A DNA stretch of 64,000 nt from Anaeramoeba flamelloides (taxonomy: Eukaryota > Metamonada > Anaeramoebidae). Below are positions 44,530-56,296 of this stretch, piece by piece. The DNA is taken from assembly GCA_027625915.1 (NCBI GenBank), contig JANTQA010000047.1, positions 2,542,001 through 2,606,000 on the forward strand. Reading direction: 5' to 3'. The notes beneath the pieces are model-generated. The model did no database searches. It saw only the letters and a program-made list of their open reading frames with translations, and had not been told where the DNA came from. Both the position numbers and the translations under genes were made by a program. Position 1 is the first letter of the stretch. Each line of letters begins with the position of its first letter.

Positions 44530-45585
44530 TACTGAAGTACTATCTAAAATAAAAAAATTATTTGGGACCTGTGGGTCAAAACATAGCGAGAATTATGAGC
44601 TTTATATCTTGGTATCCAAAAGAACTCTTAAATTTTGAAATTTTTCCATAATCAGATCCTTAATTGTAGGTTGGATGTGAAAAAACACAAAACAACCTTG
44701 ACTAATAAGAGTACTTGATTTTTTTTAAAAGGATTTTATTAGAAACTAGATCATACTTGTCTTAGAAGAAAAATGGTTCAGTTTTGGTTTTTGGGAATAT
44801 ATTAACATTTATAGTAGTAAAAAAAATACACTTACACAAAAAAAATACATGACAAGATTTTTAATTGTGAATATTAGGGGAAAATTTGTGTTATTTCTTT
44901 TATTTAAAATTAAATCCTTTTTATAAATAACCAATTTTTTTAGGAGAACCTATTAATAAATCTACCCAAAGTTAATTAAAGTAACGCGTCTATATTATAC
45001 TCAAGTAATTTTTCGATAGCCTAAGTAGATCAACCTTTTGAAAAGCAATCGGTTTTTATATTGGTTTACTAGAGTTTGGAAAATGATAATTTTTAATTCT
45101 TGTTTTTTGATTGATTGAATGGTGTCCTGAACAAGTGTAATTTCATTAATCATCATTCTAATATGCATGCGAGTTATAATTTTAAAATTTTGATTCTTAT
45201 ATTAACAGGATTTAATTTTAAATATAAGAAATAACACAAATTTCCACCTAATATTCACAATTAAAAATCTTGTCATGTATTTTTTTAAATACTAGTATTA
45301 GGAATATCTTCTAATAAAACTCCAAATTCCTTCTAAGAACAAGTATGATCTAGTTTCTAATAAAATCCTTTTAAAAAAAATCAAGTACTCTTATTAGTCA
45401 AGGTTGTTTTGTGTTTTTTCACATCCAACCTACAATTAAGGATCTGCTTGTGGAAAAATTTCAAATTCCATTAAAATTTCGAATTTTTATTGTTCTTATG
45501 GATACCAAGAGATAACTAACAAATTTTTGGAATGTTTTAACTTATAGTTCCACCACACTGGTTTTATTTTAGATAGTCCTTAAAA
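44530..45585. mobile_element. Foldback element with about 380-400 bp terminal inverted repeats
   Basis: The left arm (about 44530-44930) and right arm (about 45210-45585) are imperfect reverse complements. Shared text includes ACTATCTAAAATAAAA, TCTTGGTATCCA, AAGGATC, AGGTTGGATGTGAAAAAACA, ACTAATAAGAGTACTTGATT, AGAAACTAGATCATACTTGT, TACATGACAAGATTTTTAAT and TAAATCCT. The roughly 280-bp spacer is non-coding. No clear target-site duplication is visible, so the class is open: MITE-like foldback or an inverted duplication. Confidence 0.85.
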
Positions 45586-45749
45586 GTGAGAAAAAATTCA
45601 AAAAAAAGTCGTATATATCAAAAAAAAATATAAATATTACAAACATTTAAGAATTATTTCTATTTTATGTTCTATTCAGATTTTTTTATAACTAGTAACT
45701 TATTTCTTGACTTTTAAGAATGTTAAATTAAGAAATTTTGTTTAAATAT

Positions 45750-46500
45750 TCAAACTTTAAGTTTTTTTAGGAAATATGACTTTCATAAAAAAAATAAACT
45801 CTTTTACAAACAAAAGGTTACACCTCTCAAATCAACAATGTCATTGAATTTGATTGTTAATAAGATAATCACTTCTTGATGATTTTCATTTTAATTATTC
45901 ATTTTTTTCATTTTTTTCATTTTTGTTTTATGAATATTGAATAGTTTGTTAACGAAAAAGGAAGATAAGAAGAAAACAATTTGGTAATAATCTACCAGTG
46001 TATAAATGAAAACAGTTTAAGTTTGATTTCAAATGGACTAGATATATGAAGTAAGAAAGAAAATTATTAGATTGATATCTGGAACAAAGAAAAGAGAAAA
46101 TAAAGAAAAAAAATTCCAACAAAATACCCAGATGATTTACGGTTTATCTTGAAAATGAGACTTTAAAGAACAAAAGTTTATAGCTTTAAAGAATTATCAA
46201 TAAAATTTAAAGAACTTTTTCTCAATTTACATTGTTCAAATATTTTTATTGTTTTTAGATTTTTTTTTTCTTTACAATTAACAAAACGAGGTTTCTCATT
46301 TCAAATATCAGGGTAAATCAATTTTTAAAGTATTTAATTTTAATTGTTATTGTTCGGTTTTGATGAGTTTTAAGTATTCAGTTGAGTTTTTTTATATATT
46401 TTATGATGTTTATTAGATTTTAGAATGATAAAACAATTAATTTGATTACATTATGAATAATTCTTGAATTTTTTTATGCCGTTTTATTTCAAAAAGAGTT
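45750..46500 (+). repeat. Dispersed repeat family E, copy 2
   Basis: Matches 26690-27515 in order and orientation (CCTCTCAAATCA, GATTTTCATTTTAATTATTC, ACAGTTTAAGTTTGATTT, GGTTTCTCATTTCAAAT). It lies directly behind the foldback element. Confidence 0.7.
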
Positions 46501-46509
46501 TATTTTCAC

Positions 46510-47112
46510 TCATAATCAAAAGCTAAATTTAGATTGAAAAGATTGGAAAATCAAAATTTTCCTCTGTAGTTATTTCTTTATAAATTATTTTTTATAACCT
46601 TATATTTGACTTCAAACTTACATATATAATTAAAAATAATATAAATACAACCATGAATAATATCAAAAAAAAAAAAAAAAAAAAAATCAAAGATTTGAAA
46701 TTTTATTTTTTTATTTATTTAGTATGAGAAAGGAGTAATAAAACAAAATTTACTAAATAACAAGAAGAAGAAGAAAAATAATTAAAATATTAAAGTAAAA
46801 AAATATTATCTCATTTACATGACAAAATTAAAAATTATAGACGTCCGGAAATAGGAGGAGTATAAAACCAGATAGAAAGATTATCAGTAATAAATAAAGA
46901 TTTCACAAACTGTGATTAAAAATTTTATTTTTTTTTTGTTGAAGAGAAATTAAAGTTATTGATCAATATTTTTTTTTATTCACAACACTTAAAATTTATA
47001 TTATTTTGACTTTACTCTAATAAAAAATTTTTAAATCATTTTTATTGATTAAGGCATTATCGTCCACCCAGATTATAAAATTTGAATAGTGCTTAATATA
47101 TCAACTATTGTG

Positions 47113-47143
<31 letters not shown>

Positions 47144-47940
47144 GAGGAATGGGATAAAAAAAGTGTGTAAAATCGATCTCAAAATGATATAAAAAATTAT
47201 TGGAATGCTGAGTAAAAGAGATCAAATTCATAAAAGAATTGTTTTTGAAATTATTAATAATTCAAAAAAATATTGAAGTCTTTTAGTAATCTATACTATT
47301 ATATTTAATGTTTTTTAATTTTGGTACAGCCAAGATCAGTATATTCGATTATTTTTAATGTAAATAATTTATTTTTAATTGTTAATAGTAACTAAAATGG
47401 GTAAAAAGTTTATTTTTAAACAACATATATTTCATAACTTCACACTCCTGAAAATAACCCCAAATATTTAATATGAATTATAATACGACTGCATGGGATA
47501 AACATTTCTTCTGTTTTTGGAAAATTGAATCTAGAAATTATATATTTTAGGATTTTCTATTTTTAATTGTCAAGATTGACTGAAATTAAAGTTGTTTTTT
47601 TAATAAAAAGCATTAAATGCTAAGATTAAGAATTAAAGAGATTAAATAACCCATACATTATTCATGGAATTAAATCTACTAAAGATTAATTTTGAAATAA
47701 AATTGAAATTTGCAAAAAAAAATAAAAGAAGAAGAATAATGATAAGTCTTCATTTTATTATTTGTATTAAGCTTTCATTACAATAAAGAACTTATATTTA
47801 TCTTCATTTTTCTGGTTTCTTTTATAAATTAAGATTGTGACTTGACTAATTCTTACTTTTTTTTAACAGATTATTCTCAGGGAATGAGTATTAATTTTTA
47901 AAAAAATTGTGAAATTTATATTTATACTAACATCAATTGT
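46510..47940. other. Intergenic AT-rich stretch, no gene seen
   Basis: Long A tracts (46670-46686, 47115-47140) and short repeats. No reading frame with protein-like composition, and no RNA gene recognised. Confidence 0.5.
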
Positions 47941-47999
47941 CTAAATAACTTTTTGAGTTAACTCTTGTTTAAAAATAACGAATTCTTGAAGGTTGCTCG

Positions 48000-48460
48000 G
48001 CCCAAAAAAAAGTGGCTAATATGAAATCATTTTGATTTTGCTCCATTGATTAATATTTTTTATTTAAAAATTTTTTTGTTTTTTTTGAAATTGTCTATTA
48101 ATTTTTTGAAGATTTTTTGTAAATGATTTATCTTTTTCAAGTAAAATTCCGAAATATTTCATTTTTATTATCTGATTTGATTTTAATTCTTGTAAAAATA
48201 ATACTCATAAATTCTAATAAATCTCAAAAAAATTTTAGTTCAATTTCCATTTTTATAAATCTTTGAACAGTTCCTTATCAAACTGACCAGGAAAAAGAAT
48301 ATTTTGAAGAACAACTAATTTTACAGAGTTTCTTAACACTTGACTTCATTAAATACTTTATTCCAAGCTTGAGCATAATAATTTCAAAAAGGAGATCAAG
48401 TAAAAATTTCCAAACTTTTATTAGAATTTATTATTAACCAATTAAAAATAATACACAAAT
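48000..48460 (-). mobile_element. Possible LINE reverse transcriptase remnant
   Basis: On the minus strand, bases about 48162-48080 read MKYFGILLEKDKSFTKNLQK, matching the YLGI-x-L-(D/E)-K block that follows the RT active site in LINEs (compare KYLGIYLDK in the remnant at 1-735). Upstream, in other frames, come VLRNSVKLVVLQNILF-like residues. It is heavily decayed with many stops. The catalytic box was not found. Confidence 0.4.
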
Positions 48461-49044
48461 ACAAATTAAGTCCACAAATTACAAGAGATGATTTTAAGAC
48501 TATTAATAATAGGAAAATTAATAAGAAAATTTTTTCTTTTAAAAATGTTAGAATGATTGTTTTAAAGTTGATAAAGGAGTTTATTTATCAATTTTTTTTG
48601 ATTCCTTACAAAAATAAGTGTCCTCTTACTATTTGAATACAATTATTTCTAATTATTTTCACTTGATTTTTTCATTATCCAACTAAATCCAAATATTAAA
48701 TTACGAGAAAACGACTATAAATTCTCATTAGAATTTATTTGTTTGTTGGGGAATTTTTTATACTAATAATTGGAGACACCCCGGTAAACTAAGAATTCTA
48801 AACGATAAGAATTTTGGGAATTATCAAAAAAAAGATAATCGACTAAAATAGTATCTCTGTTAAATTTCAGCAATCAAGATGATATTTAAGTTGTAAAGAA
48901 TAAATAACAGTGATTAATCTGGGAATTCAAACTTTACATAATTGGAGAGAACACTCAGTACTCTTTCATTGTTATTTCTCCATTATTTTTGATTTATGTC
49001 AGAAATGGAATAAATTTTTTGTAATTCTAATTCATTTTTTTATA

Positions 49045-49666
49045 ATGTCCGTAACACAAATCGAATCAATTGAACAATTTCAAGAAGTAATCGAACAAAA
49101 AAAATTAGTTGTTGTTGACTTTTCAGCAGATTGGTTTGTTATTTGTTTCAATTCTTTCTTACATCTTCAGCATGAAAAAATTACTTAACCAACAATAAAA
49201 CAAAACAACTTTTTCAAAACGATTTTTGTTTTTTTCTTAAACTCTAATTGGAATAGGTGTGGTCCTTGTCAAATGTATTTTTTTTTTGATCTCTGTTATT
49301 TTTCTTTTTTTTTTTTTTTTTTTTTGTCTAAACAAACTTTGCATCACAACCTTTTTTTTTTTCCTTTTTATTTTTTCTTCAATTTTTATGTTGCCAATTA
49401 AAAAATTCTTTTTTGAATTTTATCATATTCCTATTAATGGATCTCCGATTAAATAAAGAATTTCAAAAACCTTTGATGAGTTAGCAAAAACACACACAGA
49501 AGTAGGCTTTTATAAATTAGATGTTGACGAACTTCGTGATCTCTCAAAAAGCCAAAAAATAAAAGGAATCCCCACCTTCCAATTTTTCAAGAATGGAGAA
49601 AAGATTAATGAAATTACAGGTGCACAAAAAGAAAAAATTGCAGAAACAATCAGCGAACTTAAATAA
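49045..49666 (+). CDS. Thioredoxin, three exons including an 18-nt microexon
   Basis: Exons 49045-49133, 49257-49274 and 49459-49666 join to 104 aa, the usual thioredoxin length. Thioredoxin reduces protein disulfides with electrons from thioredoxin reductase. The start is the ATG of MSVTQIESIEQF, and the first strand is VVVDFSAD. The active site W-C-G-P-C lies at residues 30-34. Trp30 is split across the first splice junction, Cys-Gly-Pro-Cys-Gln come wholly from the microexon, and the next codon (Ile) is split across the second. Later features are KLDVDELRDLSK, the cis-proline loop GIPTFQFF and the final helix. Introns are 123 nt (GTTTGTT...GAATAG) and 184 nt (GTATTTTT...AAATAAAG). No targeting sequence is present, so it is probably cytosolic. 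Confidence 0.93.
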
Positions 49667-50385
49667 AAGAAATACACTTAAACAAATTGTCAATTATTTG
49701 TTCCTTTCTTCGCTTCTCATCTTTTTATTATTCTCTTTTTACTGGATCTTTTTCATTTTCCTTTCTTTTCTTTTTTTTTTTTTTTTTTTTTTTTTTATCT
49801 TTTCTTTTCATTTTCTTTTCTTTTTTTTGTCATCTAATGAAACGAACCTATTTTATATTTCTTTATTTTTGATAAACCACAGAAACCTCTCTTTTTTTTT
49901 GCCTCTGTTTTTACTAAGTTCAACCAAAAAGATGAAATATAGCCTAGTAAATACCTAATAAATAACAACAATCTTTTTAATGATGATATTTATTTTTTAC
50001 AGCATTTCACAAAATTTGGAGACAGCGTAAATAGTTTGTTCAAGATAAAAGAGCCACAATTTCTCTGACAAAAAGGTAAAGACTTTAAATTTTGAAACCT
50101 TGCAATTCAGTAGAGGTTTTTTTTTTTAAATTCTTTTCAGAAACAATCGATTTTCTGAAATTTCCAATTAGGCCCACTACTCACACAAGCACACTCAAAT
50201 GCTTATTCTTTCAAATGGTTTTTTTGTTCGTTTCTAAATAAGGTCTATGAGAAAAAATATCAAATAATTGTGCACTTTTGAGAATTAACATTTTTCGAAT
50301 TATCAAATTCTAAACAGGAAAATTATTTGTCAAATAAACTTTTTTAGGCTTTGATCACAGAAATTAGAGTATTTATGGATTTTAT
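49667..50385. other. Region downstream of thioredoxin, no gene seen
   Basis: T-rich tracts, including runs above 20 T near 49770-49797. The open frames here are poly-Phe/Leu/Ser artefacts. Presumed thioredoxin 3' UTR plus spacer. Confidence 0.5.
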
Positions 50386-50389
50386 GATT

Positions 50390-51010
50390 ATTATTTTATT
50401 TAAGGTATTAGCGCCTACTAAGGAAAAGTCCAAAATCAAAATATGCTGTTATTCAGTGTAAATTACCTTTGTACCCTAGAGTTCAAAAGAATCGAAAAAT
50501 TCGATTCTTTAAATCGTACTATTTGTTGATCCCACAAAAAAATGATCCTTGTATTAATAAAAAATTTTCAGATTTTCTGAAAGAATCTACTTTTTGAGAT
50601 AAATTTAAAGCTTAAATTATCAATATACAGACTTCAAAATTGCAAAATACCTTTTATTAAATTTGTCTTAGAATTTCGATTAGTTTGTTAAAAAATTAAA
50701 TAACTCACCAAAAGATTTTTTTTTTAAATTATTTCAGAAATATTGGGAAATATATTGATGTTACAATTAACATTTTTAAAAAGGAAACAAAACTAATCTT
50801 TGAAGGTTTTTAGGTCGATGATATATTAGTAAATCACGAAATTAAAAAAAATTGAATAAATAGTTACTTTTGGAAGTTCTAAATATTAATTATGAGAACC
50901 TGGAATAATATATGTTTTGGTTTTACAATTTTTATATTTGGAAAAGTAAATAAAAAAAATCCCCAATATAGTTTTTTAATAGTAGCCCTTAGTTAAAAAT
51001 GTAATAATTT
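50390..51010 (+). repeat. Dispersed repeat family G, copy 1
   Basis: Matches 53910-54550 in the same orientation and 35830-36110 inverted. Shared text includes TTTGTTGATCCCA, ATGATCC, TTAAAGCTTAAA, TACTTTTGGAAGTTCTAAAT, TTTGGAAAAG-AAATAAAAAAAAT and AAAATGTAATAATTTATTGTT. A MITE follows 23 bases after its end. Confidence 0.75.
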
Positions 51011-51033
51011 ATTGTTCAATAATATTTATAATA

Positions 51034-51229
51034 CAGTCAGTTTCACTTTTAAGGCACAAACTATCAACGAAATTAAAGGCACAATAAAAATCTCAAATTA
51101 AAGCACAAAATTGAAATTCTAGTAAATATAAATTGTAAAAAAAAAAATTCCAAATTTTTTCCTTAATTTGAGATTTTTTTGTGCCTTAAATTTCGTTGAA
51201 AGTTTGTACCTTCAAAGTGAAACTGACTG
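51034..51229. mobile_element. Tc1/mariner-type MITE, copy 2
   Basis: A 196-bp element with TA duplications at 51032-51033 and 51230-51231. It begins CAGTCAGTTTCACTTTTAAG and ends with the complement of CAGTCAGTTTCACTTTGAAG. Inverted arms of about 85 bases (AAGGCACAAACT, CAACGAAATT, AATCTCAAATTAA) nearly meet in the middle. It is better preserved than the copy at 26391-26585. Confidence 0.9.
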
Positions 51230-51234
51230 TAGAT

Positions 51235-52305
51235 TTTTTAGAGTCTATTTGACAATCATACACTGATATCATTTACATATAAATTATAATGTAACTTAGA
51301 ATATAACTAGATCTATGGTAGCACTCATTCTTTGTGTGAGTTAGATTCTTATTAAATTAAAAAGAAAAAAATTCACATTTTATCTTAAATCACAATTAAC
51401 AAGATGCCAAATTAAACATGTTAATATTTTCTATTTAATCGACTATTGGGAAGAACTAAAGTATTTTTCAATTAATTTGAAGAAAAAACTATTAAGATAA
51501 AATTTAAAATTAATTTTTTTACTTAATTAATTGTGAAATAACATTTTAACTCAAAAAGAATAAAATTTATTTCAAATATAACTTATACTCCTCATTAATA
51601 CAATAACTTATGATATATAAAATGTCTTTATCTAAAAAAATTTCAAAAAAATATTTGAAATTTTTGGTATTGTGGAAAGTTTTTCAAGACTTTAAGTAAA
51701 CAAATTCTTTATTCAAAGATAAGATGAAAAAATATCTTATCTGGAGTAAAAAATTTTCCGAAATTTATTTATATTTATCACAAGATTTTTTATAAAATTT
51801 TTATGTAAAAAATTAATAAAAGAAAAAAATTCCAAAAGAGTTTTTTTTGTTTAAATTTTCAAGATTAGCATTATTATTGAGGTAATTTTTTCAAGAATCG
51901 ATATTTTTTATGTAATATTTTTTCATAAAAATAATTTAGGAGTATAAATTCACAAATAGACTTGTTTTACTAAAATTTCAAGATCTACGGTTTTTAGGTT
52001 CTATTTCTACCAAATATGAATTATAGAATAGATAATTCCAAATAGATGATGTTTTTTTGAAATGAAAAGTCCAAAAAGACCAATCAAAACAATAATGTAG
52101 AAAATTTTTAACAATTTTTTTTTACTAGTTTTGGCTTTCATTATAACCTATCAAGGGCCTTATATCCGATTTATATACAAACTTTATTAATAATTCAATT
52201 TTTATCGAATTTATAGTATTCATTACAACTAGTTTTTTATATTTGATATGATAAGAAAAATTATGTGAATGAAACTTTAGTGTACTAATCTAAAATTAAA
52301 ATATT
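51235..52305. other. Intergenic AT-rich stretch, no gene seen
   Basis: No protein-like frame and no repeat match recognised. Confidence 0.45.
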
Positions 52306-52309
52306 TTTC

Positions 52310-52809
52310 AAAACTTTTTAACTCCCTTAAAATATTGATGAAAGTTGTTTTGAGCTATTATCCCATATTCTAATCAAAAAAATATTTTCAATTTTTGGAT
52401 CAAATTAATTTTCAATGATTTTGTGAATTTTTTTTTTTCTTTTTTTTTCTTTTGATTTTTTTTTAATTTTTCTTTTTTTATTTTGTGATTCTTTTTGTTT
52501 TTGAAAAAGGTTATGTGGAAAAAAAAAAGATTTAGAAAAGGCAAATAATCACTATGGAAATCGAGACTAAGTAATGTTTTTTAAAATAAATTTAATTAAG
52601 TACCCAAAAATCTTCTTTTTAACTTTTTTTCCGTGAAAGTTCAGTAATAACATTTGGTAATACTCATTTCAAAAATTCTGACTCACTTTTTTTAATTTTT
52701 AATTTGATTTTTTTTTTAATTTTTACAATATTAGATTTTTATTTATCTAGAATGACTTAAATTTGATCTTAGAATCAGATTTAATTATTTGTTGTTCTCA
52801 TATACTAAA

Positions 52810-52815
<6 letters not shown>
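52310..52815 (+). repeat. Dispersed repeat family F, copy 2
   Basis: Same block order as 14520-15135 but without the CTTTTT expansion (GTTGTTTTGAG, TTTTTGGATCA, TATGTGGAAAAAAAAAAGAT, GTGAAAGTTCAGTAATAA, TCTGACTCACTTTTTTT, AGAATGACTTAAA). It ends at an AT microsatellite. Confidence 0.7.

Positions 52816-52843
<28 letters not shown>
52812..52843. repeat. (AT)n microsatellite, 16 units
   Basis: Uninterrupted AT dinucleotides at the end of repeat F copy 2. Confidence 0.97.
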
Positions 52844-52850
<7 letters not shown>

Positions 52851-53189
52851 AGTAAATCAGGTGGTTCACAATTTATTAACAGGGGTTTATTTTCTTATCC
52901 CTTTAAACTCTTCTTTAATAAAATATCTTTCTTCTTATGAAGTTATCTATTTTTGAGTTTTCAAATTCGTTTTATTACTCTATAAATTATATTTGGGTTT
53001 ATCATTTTTACTTTAAGAATTCATTTCCGCAAAAAATTGTATAATGGAACCTAATTTAGAGAATAAATTTAACATAAAATAAATTCTATACAATATAATA
53101 TAAAAAATAAAATATGTAACAAAAATTTTCAAAAAAATTTTCAAAAAAAAAAATAGATCTCAAAAAATGGAGGAATATATTTTGATTAA

Positions 53190-53840
53190 TTAAAAATTTT
53201 TTTTATGTTCCTTCTTGATATATTAAATCAAAATAAGTGTTTATATTTCAAAATCTTTTTTTTTATTCTAAAATCCATTTCACTCAACGAGGATCAGCCA
53301 AAAATGAAAAGTCGCTTTTTTACAGAATCAACAAAACTCGGATTTTTTATAAACAAGAAAAACAACAAACTTAGGATTAGAGTCAATAATCATAAAAAAA
53401 ATACCCAAAAAAACCATAAATTTCAATAAAAAAAAATTTTCAGGTTTATTTCATTGTTATATTTTATACAAAATTCTCAATTTCTTTTGAAAATTAAGAT
53501 TGTTGAAAATTAGATTTTTTAATTATAAATGTATTCCTTTTAATAGAAAACACAAAGAATCACTATTGCATATCTTAATTTAGAGTATCAATTTTTTTTA
53601 TATTATTTTCAAATTGACTATTCAAAAAAAATAAAAAAGAAAAGATAAAAAAAAAAAAGCAAAAATCAAAATACAAAACAATAGTCAAAAAACAAAAAAA
53701 AAATTTCCAAAATTAGAAAAAAAGATTTTGATCCAGAATTTGAAATTTTATTTTGAGAAGAATAAGGAATTAAACTTATAGAACATGTTCTATTTATTCA
53801 ATAAAACTTTTTCCTTTTGACTGAAAATATAATTCATAAT
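53190..53840 (+). repeat. Dispersed repeat family A, copy 4
   Basis: Carries the family A landmarks CATTTCACTCA, GAGGATCAGCC, AGAATCAAC, TTCTCAATTTCTTTTGAAAATTAA and TTCAAATTGACT. It also has the shared end ATTTTATTTTGAGAAGAATA ... ATAGAACATGTTCTATTT. Confidence 0.7.
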
Positions 53841-53909
53841 AAAAAATTAACGAAAATACCTAATATTAATATATCCAAATCCAAAAATTATTTTAACCAA
53901 TTCAAAAAA

Positions 53910-54550
53910 GTTTGATTTTAAGGAATTAATGTCTACAAAGGATAAGTCTAAGAGTCAAATATGTCGATATTGGATATAAATCATATTAGTGTTACAGGAT
54001 TCAAATATATCTAAAAAATTGATTAGTAAAATAATAATATTTGTTGATCCCATCAATTAAAAATGATCCAGATATAAGTTAAATCAACAAGAATTTTAGC
54101 AAAAAAATATTTATTTCGCCACAAATTTTAAGGTTGAATTATCAAAATTCAGACTTTAAAGCTTAAAAATACACATCTTAAATTTTCTAAAGAAAGGTAG
54201 ATTAGTTGATAAAAAATTCCCCTGTTTTAAAAAAAATAAATAATTAACCAATAGATTCTTTATACAAATTATTTCAGTAAAATTGCTAATATATTGATCT
54301 TAAAATTAACCCCAGAAAAAGGAATAAAAAACCACCCAATCATTGTTTTTTTATACAAATGATTATTGGGATAATCTTTGATATTAAAAACTTTTAAAAA
54401 TAGGTACTTTTGGAAGTTCTAAATTGTGATTATTAAATACCAGTATATCTATTTTGGGTTTCTATTTTTAGATTTGGAAAAGGAAATAAAAAAAATTTCC
54501 AAAATGAATATTTTTAATGGCGATATTTAGTAAAAAATGTAATAATTTAT
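53910..54550 (+). repeat. Dispersed repeat family G, copy 2
   Basis: Matches 50390-51010 from CTAC-AAGGA-AAGTC to AAAAATGTAATAATTTATTGTT, with an internal difference near 54330-54400. It carries no MITE after its end, unlike copy 1. Confidence 0.75.
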
Positions 54551-56296
54551 TGTTAATAATAATTAAAATAAACTAAATTTCATAATAAATAGCCCATCTT
54601 AAATTTGAATTTTAGATTGCTTTTATATCATTTTGAAGTTTTTCCTCTCAAACTGAAAATTTTGCAAATAAATCATTTTTTCTCTTTTTAATTTTTTCTA
54701 TGGTGTATTGTGAAAATGGAAAATGAAAATGAAAAATTGGAAAGAAGTAACTGATGAATTAATGAAAATTTTGGTTACAAATATGAAAAAGAGATTAGAA
54801 TAGTTATTTAAATCAAAGGGGAATTGATAAATGGGTTTGATTAATTTTTTAAATTATCTATTTTTTATGTAATGCTTCTTTCAAAATAAATTACCCAATT
54901 TTTTTTTAACAGTTTTTTTTATTTTTTTTTCTTTTATTTTTAGACAAAAAATAAATATCTCTTGAGTATAGTATTGAATATTAAAATCGAAATTTTTATA
55001 TTATAATAGATAACTTCAATTATTAAAAATATTTTTCATTAAAATTTGATTTTTAATTGGCCAATGATTTTGAAAGATAGTTTAGATTTGTTTAGTACCA
55101 TGTGAACCATGTAACACAAATATTATTTACAACTAATTATAGCATACTTTAAATATAGACAAATCTTTGGTGACTCCAATACCTTAAAATAGATTATTTG
55201 TATAAATAATACATAATCTCCCTTCTAATTTCAAATTAAAATACTAATCAAAAAACAAAAATCATTCTGAAATTATATACTATTTGTAACAAATCCAATG
55301 AAACAATTTTTCCATTCAGCTTTTTAAAAAAAAAGAGTTTTAGAATCATGTAAAATTTCAATTTTTTGATTCCTAAATAAGTTTAAATTATTAATTTCCC
55401 AGATAGAATTGGGGAAGTTTGATAATTTATTTTTTAATTCTTTGGATGTGGTTTTTTTTGGAAAGTTGAAGGAAAATTTTGTTCTTTTTATTTATCAATT
55501 AACTGTATAAATTATTAATTTCCCTTTTAGAACTAATCACTTTGATGATTTATAATAATTATTGGTTGTGATTATTTTGTAGACAGCTGAATGAAAATTT
55601 TGATCTTTTTATTTTACAATTAACAGTTCAAGGTAAAGATTTTATTTTGGATTTGATATTGTTATTAAGAATCTCTTAAAATTTTAAAATAATTCCATTT
55701 TATAATTTGTGGAATACTAATGTCTTACCATTTAAATGTCACTATCAGATAACAGATCTTTCCAAAAGAAATAAAAAAAGTTTTGAAAGTTTTACTCTCA
55801 ACTGTCAACAAACCCATGAAATATATTTTCAAATGTTTTAATTATAGTCAGTAGCCTATTACTCAAGTGAGTTTTTCAATAATATTAATTTTTAAAAGAT
55901 CACTAAGAATTTCCAATCATTCTTGAAAAAAGTGTTAAATAATACCAACTTTGTGGAAAATGGGTATAATTTGGTTCCAAGGTTATTACTATTGATGATC
56001 TTGAGAGGTAAAAATAGAAAAAAAAACTCTCAAACTTTTGACAGAAATCAGCAAGGAAAGTGAAATTTCTTTTTTTTTGCCTAAATAAAACCGAATTTTT
56101 TGGAATTTTTAAAGTTATTATTAACACTTTAAGTGTCAACTCTGATCAAATTATTTCAGGATTTTCCAAATATCTCATTTGGAAAAGAACTATTTTTTCT
56201 AATTATTCTTTTTTTCATTTTTAGATTTTCCTTTAAGAAAAGTGATTAACTTTTTACAGAATTTTTACTCACAATTTTTGTTCCTTAAAATCTTGA
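54551..56296. other. Upstream region of the G-alpha gene
   Basis: AT-rich, with no other gene seen. It contains the tandem duplication at 55385-55632 and presumably the promoter and 5' UTR of the G-alpha gene. Confidence 0.5.
55385..55632 (+). repeat. Tandem duplication, two units of 124 bp
   Basis: Unit 1 (55385-55508) and unit 2 (55509-55632) both start AAATTATTAATTTCCC and contain TTTGATGATTTAT-like, GGTTGTGATT-like, GAATGAAAATTTTG-TCTTT and CAATTAAC-GT blocks. The units have diverged substantially. Confidence 0.75.
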
